This document shows positions 43,881 through 53,228 of a stretch of 64,000 nt of DNA, piece after piece (positions within the stretch are counted from its first letter, which is position 1; each line of letters opens with the position of its first letter). The stretch is from positions 81,120,715 to 81,184,714 of the forward strand of contig CM077646.1 of assembly GCA_039707465.1 (NCBI GenBank), given 5' to 3'. The translations under genes were made by a program, and so were the position numbers. The notes beneath the pieces were generated by a model, which made no database searches, was not told the origin of the DNA, and saw nothing but the letters and a program-made list of their open reading frames with translations. Origin of the DNA: Rhabdophis nuchalis. Taxonomy: Eukaryota > Chordata > Lepidosauria > Squamata > Natricidae.

Positions 43881-46748
43881 ATGTACATGAACCATACAAG
43901 TGGCAAAGAAATAGGGGCAAAGAGAACCATAGTCAGGCATAACACAGGTTTCGTAGACAGAAAACACAGGGTCAATCAAAATGGACTCAAATGTCTATAC
44001 ACCAATGCACAGAGTATGAGGAATAAACAGGGTGAATTAGAAATTCAAGTAAATGAGGGCAGATACGATATTGTTGCCATTACAGAAACTTGGTGGGATG
44101 AAACCCACAAATGGAACATACAGCTAGAAGGATTTAAATTATTTAAAAGAAATAGACCAAATAAAAGAGGAGGTGGAGTTGCACTATATATAAGAAATAA
44201 TTACATCTCTACAGAAATAGAGCACAACAATGATGAGAACTATCTTGAATGTATTTGGGTCAATATTAAAGGTTGGGGGGGGAATGATATTGTCATAGGT
44301 CTATACTACAGGCCACCCAACCAAGCAGAGGAAGTGGATGTACTTTTTGCTAACCAGCTAACTAAGGTATGTAGGAAGCACACTGCAATAGTAATGGGAG
44401 ATTTTAACTACCCTGACATCAATTGGGAAACAAACTCTGCACCAAGTGGAAGATCCAACAGGTTCCTAACAAACCTAGCAGACAACTTTGTTTCCCAAAA
44501 GGTAGAGAAGGGAACAAGGGGATCAGCAATATTGGACTTAATTCTCACTAACAGAGAGGAAATGATAGAAGGTGTAGAAGCTACAGGAACTTTGGGGGCA
44601 AGCGATCATGAAATACTGGAATTCAACATTATGCAAACAAAAGTAGTTGAACAAAGTCAAACTAGAGTCTTAGACTTCAAGAGAGCTAATTTCAACAAAC
44701 TCAGAGAGAGCTTGGGAAGGATTCCATGGATGAGAATCCTCAAGGGGAAAACAACTCAAGAAGCTTGGGAAATTTTGAAAAATGAGATTATAAAAGCCCA
44801 GTCCAGCGCAATACCAATGAAGAAGAAAAATAACAGTTCCCAAAAGAAACCAGCATGGCTGCATAAAGAACTCTCTGACAAATTGAAAGACAAAAAGGAT
44901 AAATATAAAAAGTGGAAAAAGGGGGACATAACCAAGGCAAAATATCAGCAAATAGCCCGAGCCTGTAAAGATGAAGTGAGGAAAGCTAAGGCTCACAATG
45001 AAGAAAGGCTTGCCAAAAAAGTAAAAAATAACAAAAAAAGCTTCTTCCAACATGTTAAAAATAAGAAAAAAGTTAAGGAAACAATTGGTCCACTGCTGGG
45101 AGAAAATGGCAAGAAGATGATAAGCAACAGGGAGAAAGCAGAACTATTTAACTCTTTCTTTGCATCTGTCTTTACACAAAGGGATAAAACAGTCCAATCA
45201 ATCAAAAACAGCACCACAAATATCAGATTAGGAACACAAGTTGAAATAGAGAAGAAAATGGTAAGTGAGCACCTGTCTGCCCTGGACGAGTTCAAATCAC
45301 CAGGACCGGATGGATTACACCCCAGGGTTCTGAAGGAACTGGCAGACGAGATCTCAGAACCACTGAACTATATCTTTCAGAGATCCTGGAGCACCGGGGA
45401 ACTGCCAGAAGACTGGAAAAGAGCAGATGTGGTTCCCATCTTCAAAAAAGGAAAAAAAACAGATCCAGGAAACTATAGACCCATCAGCCTGACCTCAATA
45501 CCAGGAAAGATTCTGGAAAAGATAATTAAACAACAAATAAGTGAACACCTAGAAGCAAACAAAGTAATAGCCAAAAGCCAACATGGGTTTGTCAAAAACA
45601 GATCATGCCAGACGAATCTAATTGCATTCTTTGACAAAGTAACAAAATCAGTGGACCAGAGGAATGCTGTTGATATAATTTACCTGGACTTCAGTAAGGC
45701 ATTTGATAAAGTAGACCATAACCTACTATTAGATAAAGTAGAAAATTGTGGGTTAGACAGCACCACCACCAAATGGATTCGTAACTGGCTGACCAACCGC
45801 ACTCAACGTGTAGTCCTCAATGGAACTGCATCTACATGGAAGGAAGTATGCAGTGGAGTCCCCCAAGGCTCTGTTTTAGGCCCAGTACTCTTTAACATCT
45901 TCATCAACGATTTGGATGAGGGGATAAATGGGGAACTCATCAAATTCGCAGACGACACCAAGCTGGCAGGAATAGCCAACACTCCAGAAGATAGGCTTAA
46001 GATACAGAAGGATCTAGACAAACTTGAACATTGGGCACTGTCTAATAAAATGAAATTCAATTGTGAAAAAAGTAAGGTCCTACATATAGGCAAGAAAAAC
46101 CAAATGCACAAGTACAGTATAGGTGGTACCTTGCTCAATAGTAGCAACTGTGAGAGGGATCTCGGAATCCTAGTGGACAACCATTTAAATATGAGCCAGC
46201 AGTGTGCAGCAGCTGCCAAAAAAGCCAACACAGTTCTAGGCTGCATCAACAGAGGGATAGAATCTAGATCGCGTGAAGTGTTAATGCCACTGTATAGTGC
46301 CTTGGTAAGGCCACACTTGGAATACTGCATACAGTTTTGGTCGCCACGATGTAGAAAAGACGTGGAGACTCTGGAAAGAGTGCAAAGAAGAGCAACCAAG
46401 ATGATTAGAGGACTGGAGACTAAGACATATGAAGAACGGCTGCAGGAACTGGGTATGTCTAGTTTGATGAAGAGAAGGACCAGGGGAGACATGATAGCAG
46501 TGTTCCGATATCTCAGAGGGTGCCACAAAGAAGAGGGAGTCAAACTTTTCTCCAAGACACCTGGGGGCAGGACAAGGAGCAATGGGTGGAAACTAACCAA
46601 GGAGAGAAGCAACTTAGAACTAAGGAGAAATTTCCTAACAGTAAGAACAATTAACCTCTGGAACAGCTTGCCTCCAGCAGTTGTGAATGCCCCAACCCTG
46701 GAAGTCTTTAAAAAGATGTTAGACAGCCATTTGTCTGAAATGGTATAA
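43881..46748 (+). CDS. CR1 LINE ORF2, endonuclease-reverse transcriptase (955 aa, uninterrupted)
   Basis: The N-terminal APE-type endonuclease shows LKCLYTNAQSM near residue 35, IVAITETWW with the catalytic Glu near 70, VMGDFNYPDINW near 170, and LGASDHEIL near 240. A Lys-rich linker leads to the reverse transcriptase: SPGPDGLHPRVLKEL (about 475), GNYRPISLTS, NRSCQTNL, YLDFSKAFDKVDH (about 610), GVPQGSVLGPVLFNIFINDL and the active-site FADDTK (about 690). The C-terminal region matches the many truncated CR1 copies in this window (for example 13219-13758 on the minus strand). Length and motif order are those of a full CR1 ORF2. It makes and pastes DNA copies of its own RNA at nicked sites. With an open ORF1 upstream this is the youngest-looking LINE here; whether it is active cannot be told. 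Confidence 0.92.
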   Translation: MYMNHTSGKEIGAKRTIVRHNTGFVDRKHRVNQNGLKCLYTNAQSMRNKQGELEIQVNEGRYDIVAITETWWDETHKWNIQLEGFKLFKRNRPNKRGGGVALYIRNNYISTEIEHNNDENYLECIWVNIKGWGGNDIVIGLYYRPPNQAEEVDVLFANQLTKVCRKHTAIVMGDFNYPDINWETNSAPSGRSNRFLTNLADNFVSQKVEKGTRGSAILDLILTNREEMIEGVEATGTLGASDHEILEFNIMQTKVVEQSQTRVLDFKRANFNKLRESLGRIPWMRILKGKTTQEAWEILKNEIIKAQSSAIPMKKKNNSSQKKPAWLHKELSDKLKDKKDKYKKWKKGDITKAKYQQIARACKDEVRKAKAHNEERLAKKVKNNKKSFFQHVKNKKKVKETIGPLLGENGKKMISNREKAELFNSFFASVFTQRDKTVQSIKNSTTNIRLGTQVEIEKKMVSEHLSALDEFKSPGPDGLHPRVLKELADEISEPLNYIFQRSWSTGELPEDWKRADVVPIFKKGKKTDPGNYRPISLTSIPGKILEKIIKQQISEHLEANKVIAKSQHGFVKNRSCQTNLIAFFDKVTKSVDQRNAVDIIYLDFSKAFDKVDHNLLLDKVENCGLDSTTTKWIRNWLTNRTQRVVLNGTASTWKEVCSGVPQGSVLGPVLFNIFINDLDEGINGELIKFADDTKLAGIANTPEDRLKIQKDLDKLEHWALSNKMKFNCEKSKVLHIGKKNQMHKYSIGGTLLNSSNCERDLGILVDNHLNMSQQCAAAAKKANTVLGCINRGIESRSREVLMPLYSALVRPHLEYCIQFWSPRCRKDVETLERVQRRATKMIRGLETKTYEERLQELGMSSLMKRRTRGDMIAVFRYLRGCHKEEGVKLFSKTPGGRTRSNGWKLTKERSNLELRRNFLTVRTINLWNSLPPAVVNAPTLEVFKKMLDSHLSEMV

Positions 46749-46937
46749 GATTCCTGCCCATGCAGGGGGTTGGACTAGAAGACCTACAAGGTCCCTTCCA
46801 ACTCTGCTATTGTATTGTATTGTATTGTATTGTATTGTAAGAGCAAGTGCAAGAAACAATGATAAGATGGGCTAAAAACTTTGGTCACTCAATAGAATAA
46901 GACAAATGGCAGACGTGGGATAGAAATTGTAAATTAA

Positions 46938-47168
46938 CAATTTATTTATTTTATTTTATTAAATTTATACCCCGCCCTTCTCCTACAAAAGGACCCAGGG
47001 CGGCGCACAGGCAAATTAAAACACAACATACATAAATAGACCAATTATTAAAATCCAATTAAATTAAATTACCCCGTGCTAAAACATGTTTAAAATTCTC
47101 TACTTAAAATTTGTAACTAAAAAGTCCAGATCGGGTGATTATCCTAGGCCGGCTTGTTGGAACAAATG
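46938..47168 (-). mobile_element. L2-type LINE 3' end inside L1
   Basis: AAATTTATACCCCGCCCTTC, GGACCCAGGGCGGCGCACAG and AGGCCGGCTTGTTGGAAC are the complement of the L2 3' end, with an ATTTTATTT tail at the left edge. Confidence 0.8.
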
Positions 47169-47170
47169 CG

Positions 47171-47219
47171 TTGTGTGCCCTGCCAAATGGCTCCGCGTTC
47201 CACAGGTTCACCATCACTG
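47171..47219 (-). mobile_element. Fragment of a hAT-like element (CAGTGATGG ends)
   Basis: Reversed it starts CAGTGATGGTGAACCTGTGG and continues with CGCGGAGCCATTTGGC; the other end is missing. Related to 48864-48934. Confidence 0.55.
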
Positions 47220-47397
47220 GCCTATAAGGAAAATCTATACAAAATGTTTTATATATGGCATTTACTACCAGCGATGTTAGCTAAGATGTTTCAAAACATA
47301 TCAGCTGAATGTTGGAAGTGTAATCAGACACCAGGTTCATATTAACATATGTGGTGGACATGCCCAAATGCAAAAAAATACTGGACTAAAATACATA

Positions 47398-48456
47398 CCA
47401 TATTTTTCAGAGTATAAAACGCACCTTTTTTCCTGTAAAAAGAGGCTGAAAATCTGGGTGCGTCTTATACACCGAATACAGCAATTTTTTTTGCCTCCTG
47501 AAGCCCCACCTCTTCCACAAAATGGCCATGCATAACCTTATGGAGGTTTTCAAAGAGTTCCTGGGGGCTGGGGAGGGCAGAAATTAGCACAAAACGGGCC
47601 ATTTTTTGCTCAATTTCCCCCCCCCCAGCCCCCAAGAGCACTCTATAAGCCTCCATAAGGCTATGCATACGATTTTTTTGATGAAAAATGGCCCATTTTT
47701 GCAAAAAACAGGCTGTTGTTTGCTTGTTTTTGCCCCACACCCCCAAGGCTCCCCCATGGCTATTCATGCCTTTGTTTTGAAAAATAACGGGCCCGTTTTT
47801 GCAAAAAACAGGTGTTTTGTGGAGGTCTGCAGAGCGCAAAAACTTTTTTTCTTCCTTTTGGAAAGCTGTTTAATTAGAGTGGTTGATGAGAATTACATTG
47901 GTCAAGTGCTGTACCAGTAGTTTTAGGTGCTACAGGTTGTCAGCGATTTCCTTCTCAAGTACATGGATAAATACACCTGGAAGCATCTACCTACCTACCT
48001 ACTCTCTCTCCCTCCCTACTCTATTTCTCTCTCCCCCCTCTATCTACCTATATACCAACCTACCTACTCTCTCTCTCTCTCTCTCTCTCTCCCTACCTAT
48101 CTACTGTATTTATCTCTATTTTTCTCTCTATCACTCTACCTACCAACCTACATACTATCTCTCTCTCTTCCTACCTATCCACTATATTTCTCTCTCTGTG
48201 TTTCTCTCTCTCTCTATCCCTACCTACCTACCTACCTACCTACCTACCTACCTACCTACCCACCTACCTACCTACCCACCTACCTACCTATCTACACTCT
48301 CTCTACCTACCTACCTACTGTATTTTCTCTCTCTCTCTATTTCTCTCTCCCTCTCTATCCTTCTATCTACCTACCTACTTTTTTTAAAAAAAATTGCCTC
48401 TTCAAAACCTGGGAGCGTCTTATACTCTAATGCATTTTATACTCCGACAAATGCGG
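47398..48456 (+). mobile_element. Long TA-type MITE with CTAC satellite, inside L1
   Basis: Ends CCATATTTTTCAGAGTATAA and GACAAATGCGG, flanked by TA (47396-47397, 48457-48458). The interior repeats a block (GGGGGCTGGGG, AAAAATGGCCCATTTTTGC) in direct and inverted form. The CTAC array is at 47987-48392. L1 codons resume directly after it. Confidence 0.82.
47987..48392 (+). repeat. CTAC composite satellite inside a TA-type MITE
   Basis: CTAC runs alternate with CTCTCTCTC and TGTATTTATCTCTATTTTTC spacers, the same kind of unit as in both Helitrons. Two long forward frames across it are by-products of the repeat. Confidence 0.88.
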
Positions 48457-48720
48457 TACTTGGTTAGAAAAAATGATAAAACAACACAAAGATTTAAAAC
48501 CAGAAATATTTCTGTTGGGGATACTACCAGAACAGTATAATAAAGGGAATACATATTTAATTTTGCATGTAGTAATGGCAGCAACAATAGTGTTTGCACA
48601 ACAATGGAAAAATGATGAAGTCCTGACAGATGAAAGTGTAATAAAAAAAATATTAGAATGTGCTGAGATGGAGAGACAGTTAAGATAAAAGGAAGAAACA
48701 CAATACTTTTTAACATGGGG

Positions 48721-48795
48721 TAGAGTAGAGTAGAGTAGAGTAGAATAGAATAGAATAGAATAGAATAGAATAGAATAGAATAGAATAGAATAGAA
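48721..48795 (+). repeat. TAGAR microsatellite
   Basis: TAGAG units pass into TAGAA units. It forms the reversed tail of the CR1 fragment that follows. Confidence 0.92.
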
Positions 48796-48967
48796 AATCA
48801 GAGTTGGAAGGGGCCTTGGCGGTCTTCTAGTTCAAAACCCTGCTCAAGTAGGAAAACCTATACCAGTGATGGAAAACCATTTTGGCACCGAGTATCCAAA
48901 CTGGTGCCTGGGCCCACAGAGAGGGCTCTCCATGCCCTATAGCATTTCAGACAAATAGTTGTCCGAT
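48796..48967 (-). mobile_element. CR1 3' tip split by a hAT-like element
   Basis: CAGAGTTGGAAGGGGCCTTG to ACCTATAC (48799-48863) and CCCTATAGCATTTCAGACAA (48935-48967) are adjacent in other CR1 copies; the hAT-like piece separates them. Confidence 0.75.
48864..48934 (+). mobile_element. Short hAT-like element inside CR1
   Basis: Starts CAGTGATGGAAAACC and ends CTCTCCATG; flanks ACCTATAC and CCCTATAG match 6/8. Confidence 0.6.
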
Positions 48968-50022
48968 CTGTTGCGGGGCACCGTCCTGCGCTGGTTCTCC
49001 TCCTACCTCTCCGACCAGTCACAATTTGTGTTGGCAGGGTGGCAGAGGTCGACGTCAAGGCACCTCACATGTGGGGTGCAACAGGGGTCAGTCCTCTCGC
49101 CCCTCCTGTTCAACATTTATATGAAGCTGCTGGGTGAGATCATCCGTGGTTTTGGGGTAGAATTCCACCAGTACCCTGATGACACCCAGCTGTACATTTC
49201 TACCCCAGGCCCCCCCAATGATGCTGTCGAAGTGATGTCCTGGTGCCTGGAGGCCGTGCGAGTCTGGATGGGGAAAAACAGGCTTCGACTCAACCCGTCC
49301 AAGACCAAGTGGCTGTGGCTTCCAGCGTCGCGATATAGCCAGCTGGTACCATCGCTGGCCATTGGGGGTGAATTATTATCCCCCACAGAGAAGGTGCGCA
49401 ATTTGGGTGTCCTCCTGGACTCCCGGCTGTCATTAGACGATCATTTGACGGCCGTGGCCGGGGGGCTTTTTATTAGGTTCGCTTGATTCGCCAATTGCAC
49501 CCCTTTCTGGATCGTGACACTCTACGCATGGTCACTCAAGCCCTCGTCACTTCCAGCCAGGACTATTGCAAGGCTCTCTACATGGGGCTCCCCTTGAGGT
49601 GCACCCGGAGGCTCCAGTTGGTGCAGAATGTGGCCGCGCGGGGGATTCTGGGAGCCTCAAGATGCTCCCACGTGACACTTCTCCTGCATGAGCTGCACTG
49701 GCTGCCTGTGGCTTTCTGGGTGCACTTCAAGGTGTTGGTAACCACCTTTAAAGCGCTCCATGGCATGGGGCCTGGTTACTTGCAAGACCGCATCCTGCTA
49801 CCGAATACCTCCCACCGACCAGTCCGCTCCCACAGAGCGGGCCTCCTCAGGGTACCGTTGGCCAAACAATGTTGGCTGGCGACCCCCAGGGGGAGAGCCT
49901 TCTCTGTGGCAGCCCCTGCCCTCTGGAACGATCTGCCCCCCGACCTTCGTACGATCACCGACCTGCGCCTCTTCCATCGGGCCCTGAAAACACACCTATT
50001 TCGTGCAGCCGGCCTGCTGTAG
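48968..50022 (+). pseudogene. L2-type LINE reverse transcriptase, 3' half with one frameshift
   Basis: Frame one (to 49486) carries RT palm motifs GVQQGSVLSPLLFNIYMKLL and, where YADD is expected, YPDDTQLYIS; then the thumb (NPSKTKWLWL, LGVLLDSRLSLDDHL). Frame two (49483-50022, overlapping by four bases) continues with IRQLHPFLDRDTLRMVTQAL, GLPLRCTRRLQLVQNVAAR, LHWLPVAFWVHFKVL and ALWNDLPPDL. A single frameshift separates them. The A-to-P change in YADD and the missing 5' half mean it is dead. It explains the many short L2 tails in the window. Confidence 0.88.
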
Positions 50023-50250
50023 TTTTCTTTTAATCGATTATAATTTTTTAATTGATTTTAGTTGATTTTATTAACTGTTTTTATATGGTTATTTGGTTTT
50101 TAGAACAGGCCCTTAAATTTAATTAGTTTTTAATGTATTTTAATGTATTTTTGTATCCGATGTTTTACTGTTTTATTATGCCTGTTCACCACCCTGAGTC
50201 CTGCAAGGGAGAAGGACTGTATACAAATTTAATAAAAGTAAAGTAAAGTA
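50023..50250 (+). mobile_element. 3' UTR of the L2 copy
   Basis: CACCACCCTGAGTCCTGCAA and TGTATACAAATTTAATAAAAG with an AAAGT tail follow the coding remnant. Confidence 0.75.
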
Positions 50251-50254
50251 AGTA

Positions 50255-50480
50255 AAGTTCTTAAAGACTTGCAGTGTTGGAGCATTTACAACTTCTGGAG
50301 CCAAGTTGTTCCATTGATTAATTGCTCTGTCAGGAAATTTCTCCTCAGTTCTAAGTTGCTTCTCTCCTTGATTAGTTTCCATTTGTTGCTTCTTTTCCTG
50401 CCCTCAGGTGCTTTGGAGAATAACTTGACTCCCTCTCCTTTGTGGCAACCCCTGAGATATTGGAACATAGCTTTAGCTGT
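50255..50480 (-). mobile_element. Truncated CR1 3' end
   Basis: Reversed CR1 codons (LELRRNFLT, VNAPTLQVFK) without the usual tail, ending at TGAGATATTGG. Confidence 0.8.
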
Positions 50481-50572
50481 TACCTTTTCTTATTCCGTGA
50501 CTCTAATAAAGACTTACTCTTTGTTACTTTTCTGTACACTGCATAACATGGCTTTCTCTGAAAAGGAATGGT

Positions 50573-50598
50573 AAGACAGACAGACAGACAGACAGACA
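50573..50598 (+). repeat. AGAC microsatellite
   Basis: Six AGAC units. Confidence 0.9.
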
Positions 50599-51105
50599 AT
50601 AACTTTGATATTTTAAGGATTTTTCTTGCTTGTTGTGGAGAAAAGAAACAGATGTCTTAGAAGCAAGGTATCATAAAAATAAAATAAAAAACAGTTTACT
50701 AACGGTGTCTGTTTCTTCTCTTTTGTTTCTAAATTGCATTTAAGGCCCCCTTTCTATTATGAATGTAGTTACATCTAATGAGAGCTGATCTGATAGCTAA
50801 AATTAGACTGATTTGATGCTCCAATTCTGTTAAATAACTCTTATGAATATATGTAGTAGTATTCTCCTATTACATTAACTTCCTTCTATACTTGCCTGTG
50901 GCAATGCTTGCTCCTGAGTCAGTCAGAATCTAATGAAGGATAAGTTAATAAATTGCTATGAGTGATTGTGATTGGCAAACAAATCTCATTACATTCTCAT
51001 TGTCCATCACCTTGTTGGAAATCATTCTATAAGCAATCCATCAACCGATATATAATACCACAGTGAAAATATTACTCTGATCTTGTATGTTATCGTACAT
51101 CATGG
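50599..51105. other. Unassigned intronic sequence
   Basis: Nothing recognised. Confidence 0.3.
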
Positions 51106-51113
51106 CTCTAAGT

Positions 51114-51313
51114 CAGGGGTTCCAAAACTTGGCAACTTGAAGACTTGTGGACTTCAACTCCCAGAATAATAATAATAATAATAATAATAATTTTAATTTT
51201 ATATCCCGCTCTCTCTCCCCAAAGGGACTCGAGGCGGGGAATACTCCAGCCAGCTCATTGTTTGGCCACTTGAAGTCCACAAGTCTTCAAGTTGCCAAGT
51301 TTGGGAACCCCTG
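51114..51313 (+). mobile_element. Palindromic hAT-like MITE carrying an L2 tip
   Basis: Ends CAGGGGTTCCAAAACTTGG and CCAAGTTTGGGAACCCCTG; CTCTAAGT flanks both sides (51106-51113, 51314-51321). The right arm lacks part of the palindrome around the nested insertion. Confidence 0.87.
51169..51238 (-). mobile_element. 70-bp L2 3' tip insertion
   Basis: A reversed AAT tail and TTTATATCCCGCTCTCTCTC up to CTCGAGGCGGG. GAATA stands on both sides (51164-51168, 51239-51243). Confidence 0.8.
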
Positions 51314-51321
51314 CTCTAAGT

Positions 51322-52295
51322 GGTAATAATACAATGACTTACCACTCCTTGGCCTGGATATTAAGAATATCTCCTGCAGAGTTTAAGAATCTATGTAACA
51401 ATATATATTTCAAACATAGAAGAGTGAAATAGAGCCTATGAGTTGAGCTCAAATTCACAGAGATATAACCTTTACTTAATTTTGAAGGTGACCAACTATT
51501 AGAGGAAAGATGAGAAATATATGTAATTAAAAATATCAATAAAATATAAATTTAGCTTTCATGAATGAATACAGTTACTCCAATGCCTAAGGGCTAAAAA
51601 ATCAGACACTCGGAAATCAAAACTATTTTTCAAGGATTTCTGTATCATGCACATCTCCCTGGTCCCAAAATATCTACTGTATAATTTATTGCCATTTAGT
51701 ATGGTGTGTTTGCATCTCATCCTTATTTCCTTTCACCTCTCCATGACCAATTTTAATACTTTGCTCATATGATTGGCAAATGAAGACCAAGTTGTTACCT
51801 GTACATTGTATTGAGCCTATCCATTCTTTTTAATAGTATGTAGAACTACAAAACTGACCATGGAGATAGGTTGATAGTCTGACTAATACTATCTACCATG
51901 AACAAGCGAAAGATGGAATACACAGAGGATATGTAAATAAACCCAAGGTGTCTTCGGTTGGGTAAACAATGTCTATCTATCTTGTTTTGCAGCTACATGC
52001 ATTTTGTGTTATGACAATATCTAGCTATCTTGTGGAATATCTTTGCACATTCACCTTCTGTTTATATTCTGTTATTCTCTTTGTCTCTTATCTTATCTGA
52101 TTTGATATATATTTGCACCATTGTTGTATACAATTTCTCTTAATTGCCCACTTGTTTGTTGATCATGAAGGACATCAAAAGTAAATCCAATGGAGGCACT
52201 TGGGGTGAATTTTAGTTTTTGGAAGACGATCGTTAATATATTTCAGCATTGACATGTGCAGATAAAACTCCCTAATATTGTTTTATGTTTTAAAG
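51322..52295. other. Unassigned intronic sequence before the fifth exon
   Basis: Nothing recognised. Confidence 0.3.
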
Positions 52296-52365
52296 AACAT
52301 TTCTAAGCGCACCTTGGGGAAAATCTTACTGAACACTTTGGAATCCTGCTGTGACTCCCAACATG
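52296..52365 (+). CDS. Host gene, fifth visible coding exon
   Basis: A 70-nt exon lies between AG at 52294-52295, after a T-rich tract, and the donor GTAAGA at 52366. It starts in phase 0 and leaves one base, G, for the next exon. It encodes NISKRTLGKILLNTLESCCD SQH (23 residues, given here in two parts), an amphipathic helix followed by a Cys-Cys pair. It is small enough to be missed by an ORF scan; it is supported by its consensus donor and by frame agreement with exons on both sides. Confidence 0.68.
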
Positions 52366-52608
52366 GTAAGAAAGTACAGTAACCTTTGGTACTGAACTTC
52401 ACAGTTTGGCTGGCAAGACCACTGGTTATCAGGAAACGTCTCCAGAATTAGTTCCAATATATTAGATATTTTGTTGCTCAGAAATGGTTGATCAAGATAG
52501 TTAGATAGTAGATAGTTAATGATCTTAAAAATTTAGAGACAGAAAAAGAGAAAGAGAGAGAGGGAGGAAAGAAGGAGGGAAAGAAAGATTTTTGATGTCT
52601 GACTCAAC

Positions 52609-53228
52609 CTAATAATATAATAATAATAATATAATAATAATAATAATATATTTAATTTGTAAAACCGCTCCCTCTCCCCACAGGGACTCGGGGCGGTGCA
52701 CAGGGAAAAATAAAACAATAAATATACAAACATAGCATAAAAACGAATTAAATCTAATACCTGTGCTAAAATCCCATTAAACACTAAAATACCCAATAAT
52801 TAAATAAAAACCCTATAGCAGAGAGACTATCCTAGGCCGGCCAAGCAGAAAAGATGTGTTTTTAGTTTCAGACGGAAGGAGCGGAGGTCTGTGGTTGTCC
52901 TAATGTCGGGGGGAAGGTCGTTCCAGAGGGCAGGGCCCGCCACAGAGAGCGCCCTTCCCCTGGGCGTCGCCCGCTGACAAAGTCTAGTGGACGGCACCCG
53001 GAGAAGCCCCTCTCTGTGGGAGCGAATCGGCCGTGAGGATGTATGAGGCAGGATCCGATCCCGCAGATAGCTAGGTCCCGAGCCATGGAGCGCTTTAAAG
53101 ATGATAACTAACACCTTGAAGCGCACCCGGAAGACAACAGGCAGCCAGTGCAGCTCGCGCAAGAGCGGTGTTACGTGGGTAGACCTAGCGGTTCCCATAA
53201 TTGCTCGCGCGGCTGCATTCTGGACCAA
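52609..53228 (-). pseudogene. L2-type LINE 3' end
   Basis: After a reversed AAT tail and 3' UTR, the minus strand reads a 133-codon frame (53228-52827): VQNAAARAIMGTARSTHVTP, LHWLPVVFRVRFKVLV, ALWNDLPPDIRTTTDLRSF, LKTHLFCLAGLG. Truncated 5' but with an open C-terminus, closest to the copy at 5333-5838. Confidence 0.85.

Larger units (their letters stand above)
42850..46840 (+). mobile_element. Near full-length CR1 LINE
   Basis: The element contains the two open frames above, a short 3' UTR with the TAGAAGACCTACAAGG segment shared with truncated CR1 copies, and a terminal TATTG repeat (about 46808-46838). The 5' edge is approximate because no second copy shows where the 5' UTR begins. It lies in the intron before exon 52296 in the sense direction of the host gene. 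L1 ORF2 sequence starts directly after its tail. Confidence 0.88.
46848..48716 (+). pseudogene. L1 LINE ORF2 C-terminal region, broken by several insertions
   Basis: Pieces in order: QETMIRWAKNFGHSIE (46852-46900), NLYKMFYIWHLLPAMLAKMF and the Cys/His knuckle CWKCNQTPGSY*HMWWTC (47224-47365), then WLEKMIKQHKDLKPEIFLLG to AEMERQLR* (48461-48688). This is the end of an L1 ORF2, including the CCHC-like motif. Interrupting insertions are a reversed L2 end, a hAT fragment and the 1-kb TA-type MITE. Confidence 0.8.

Noticed and set aside
45803..46612. 269-codon minus-strand frame
   Set aside because: Shadow of the intact CR1 ORF2 on the other strand.
47883..48467. 194- and 167-codon frames across 48 kb
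   Set aside because: CTAC satellite inside the TA-type MITE.
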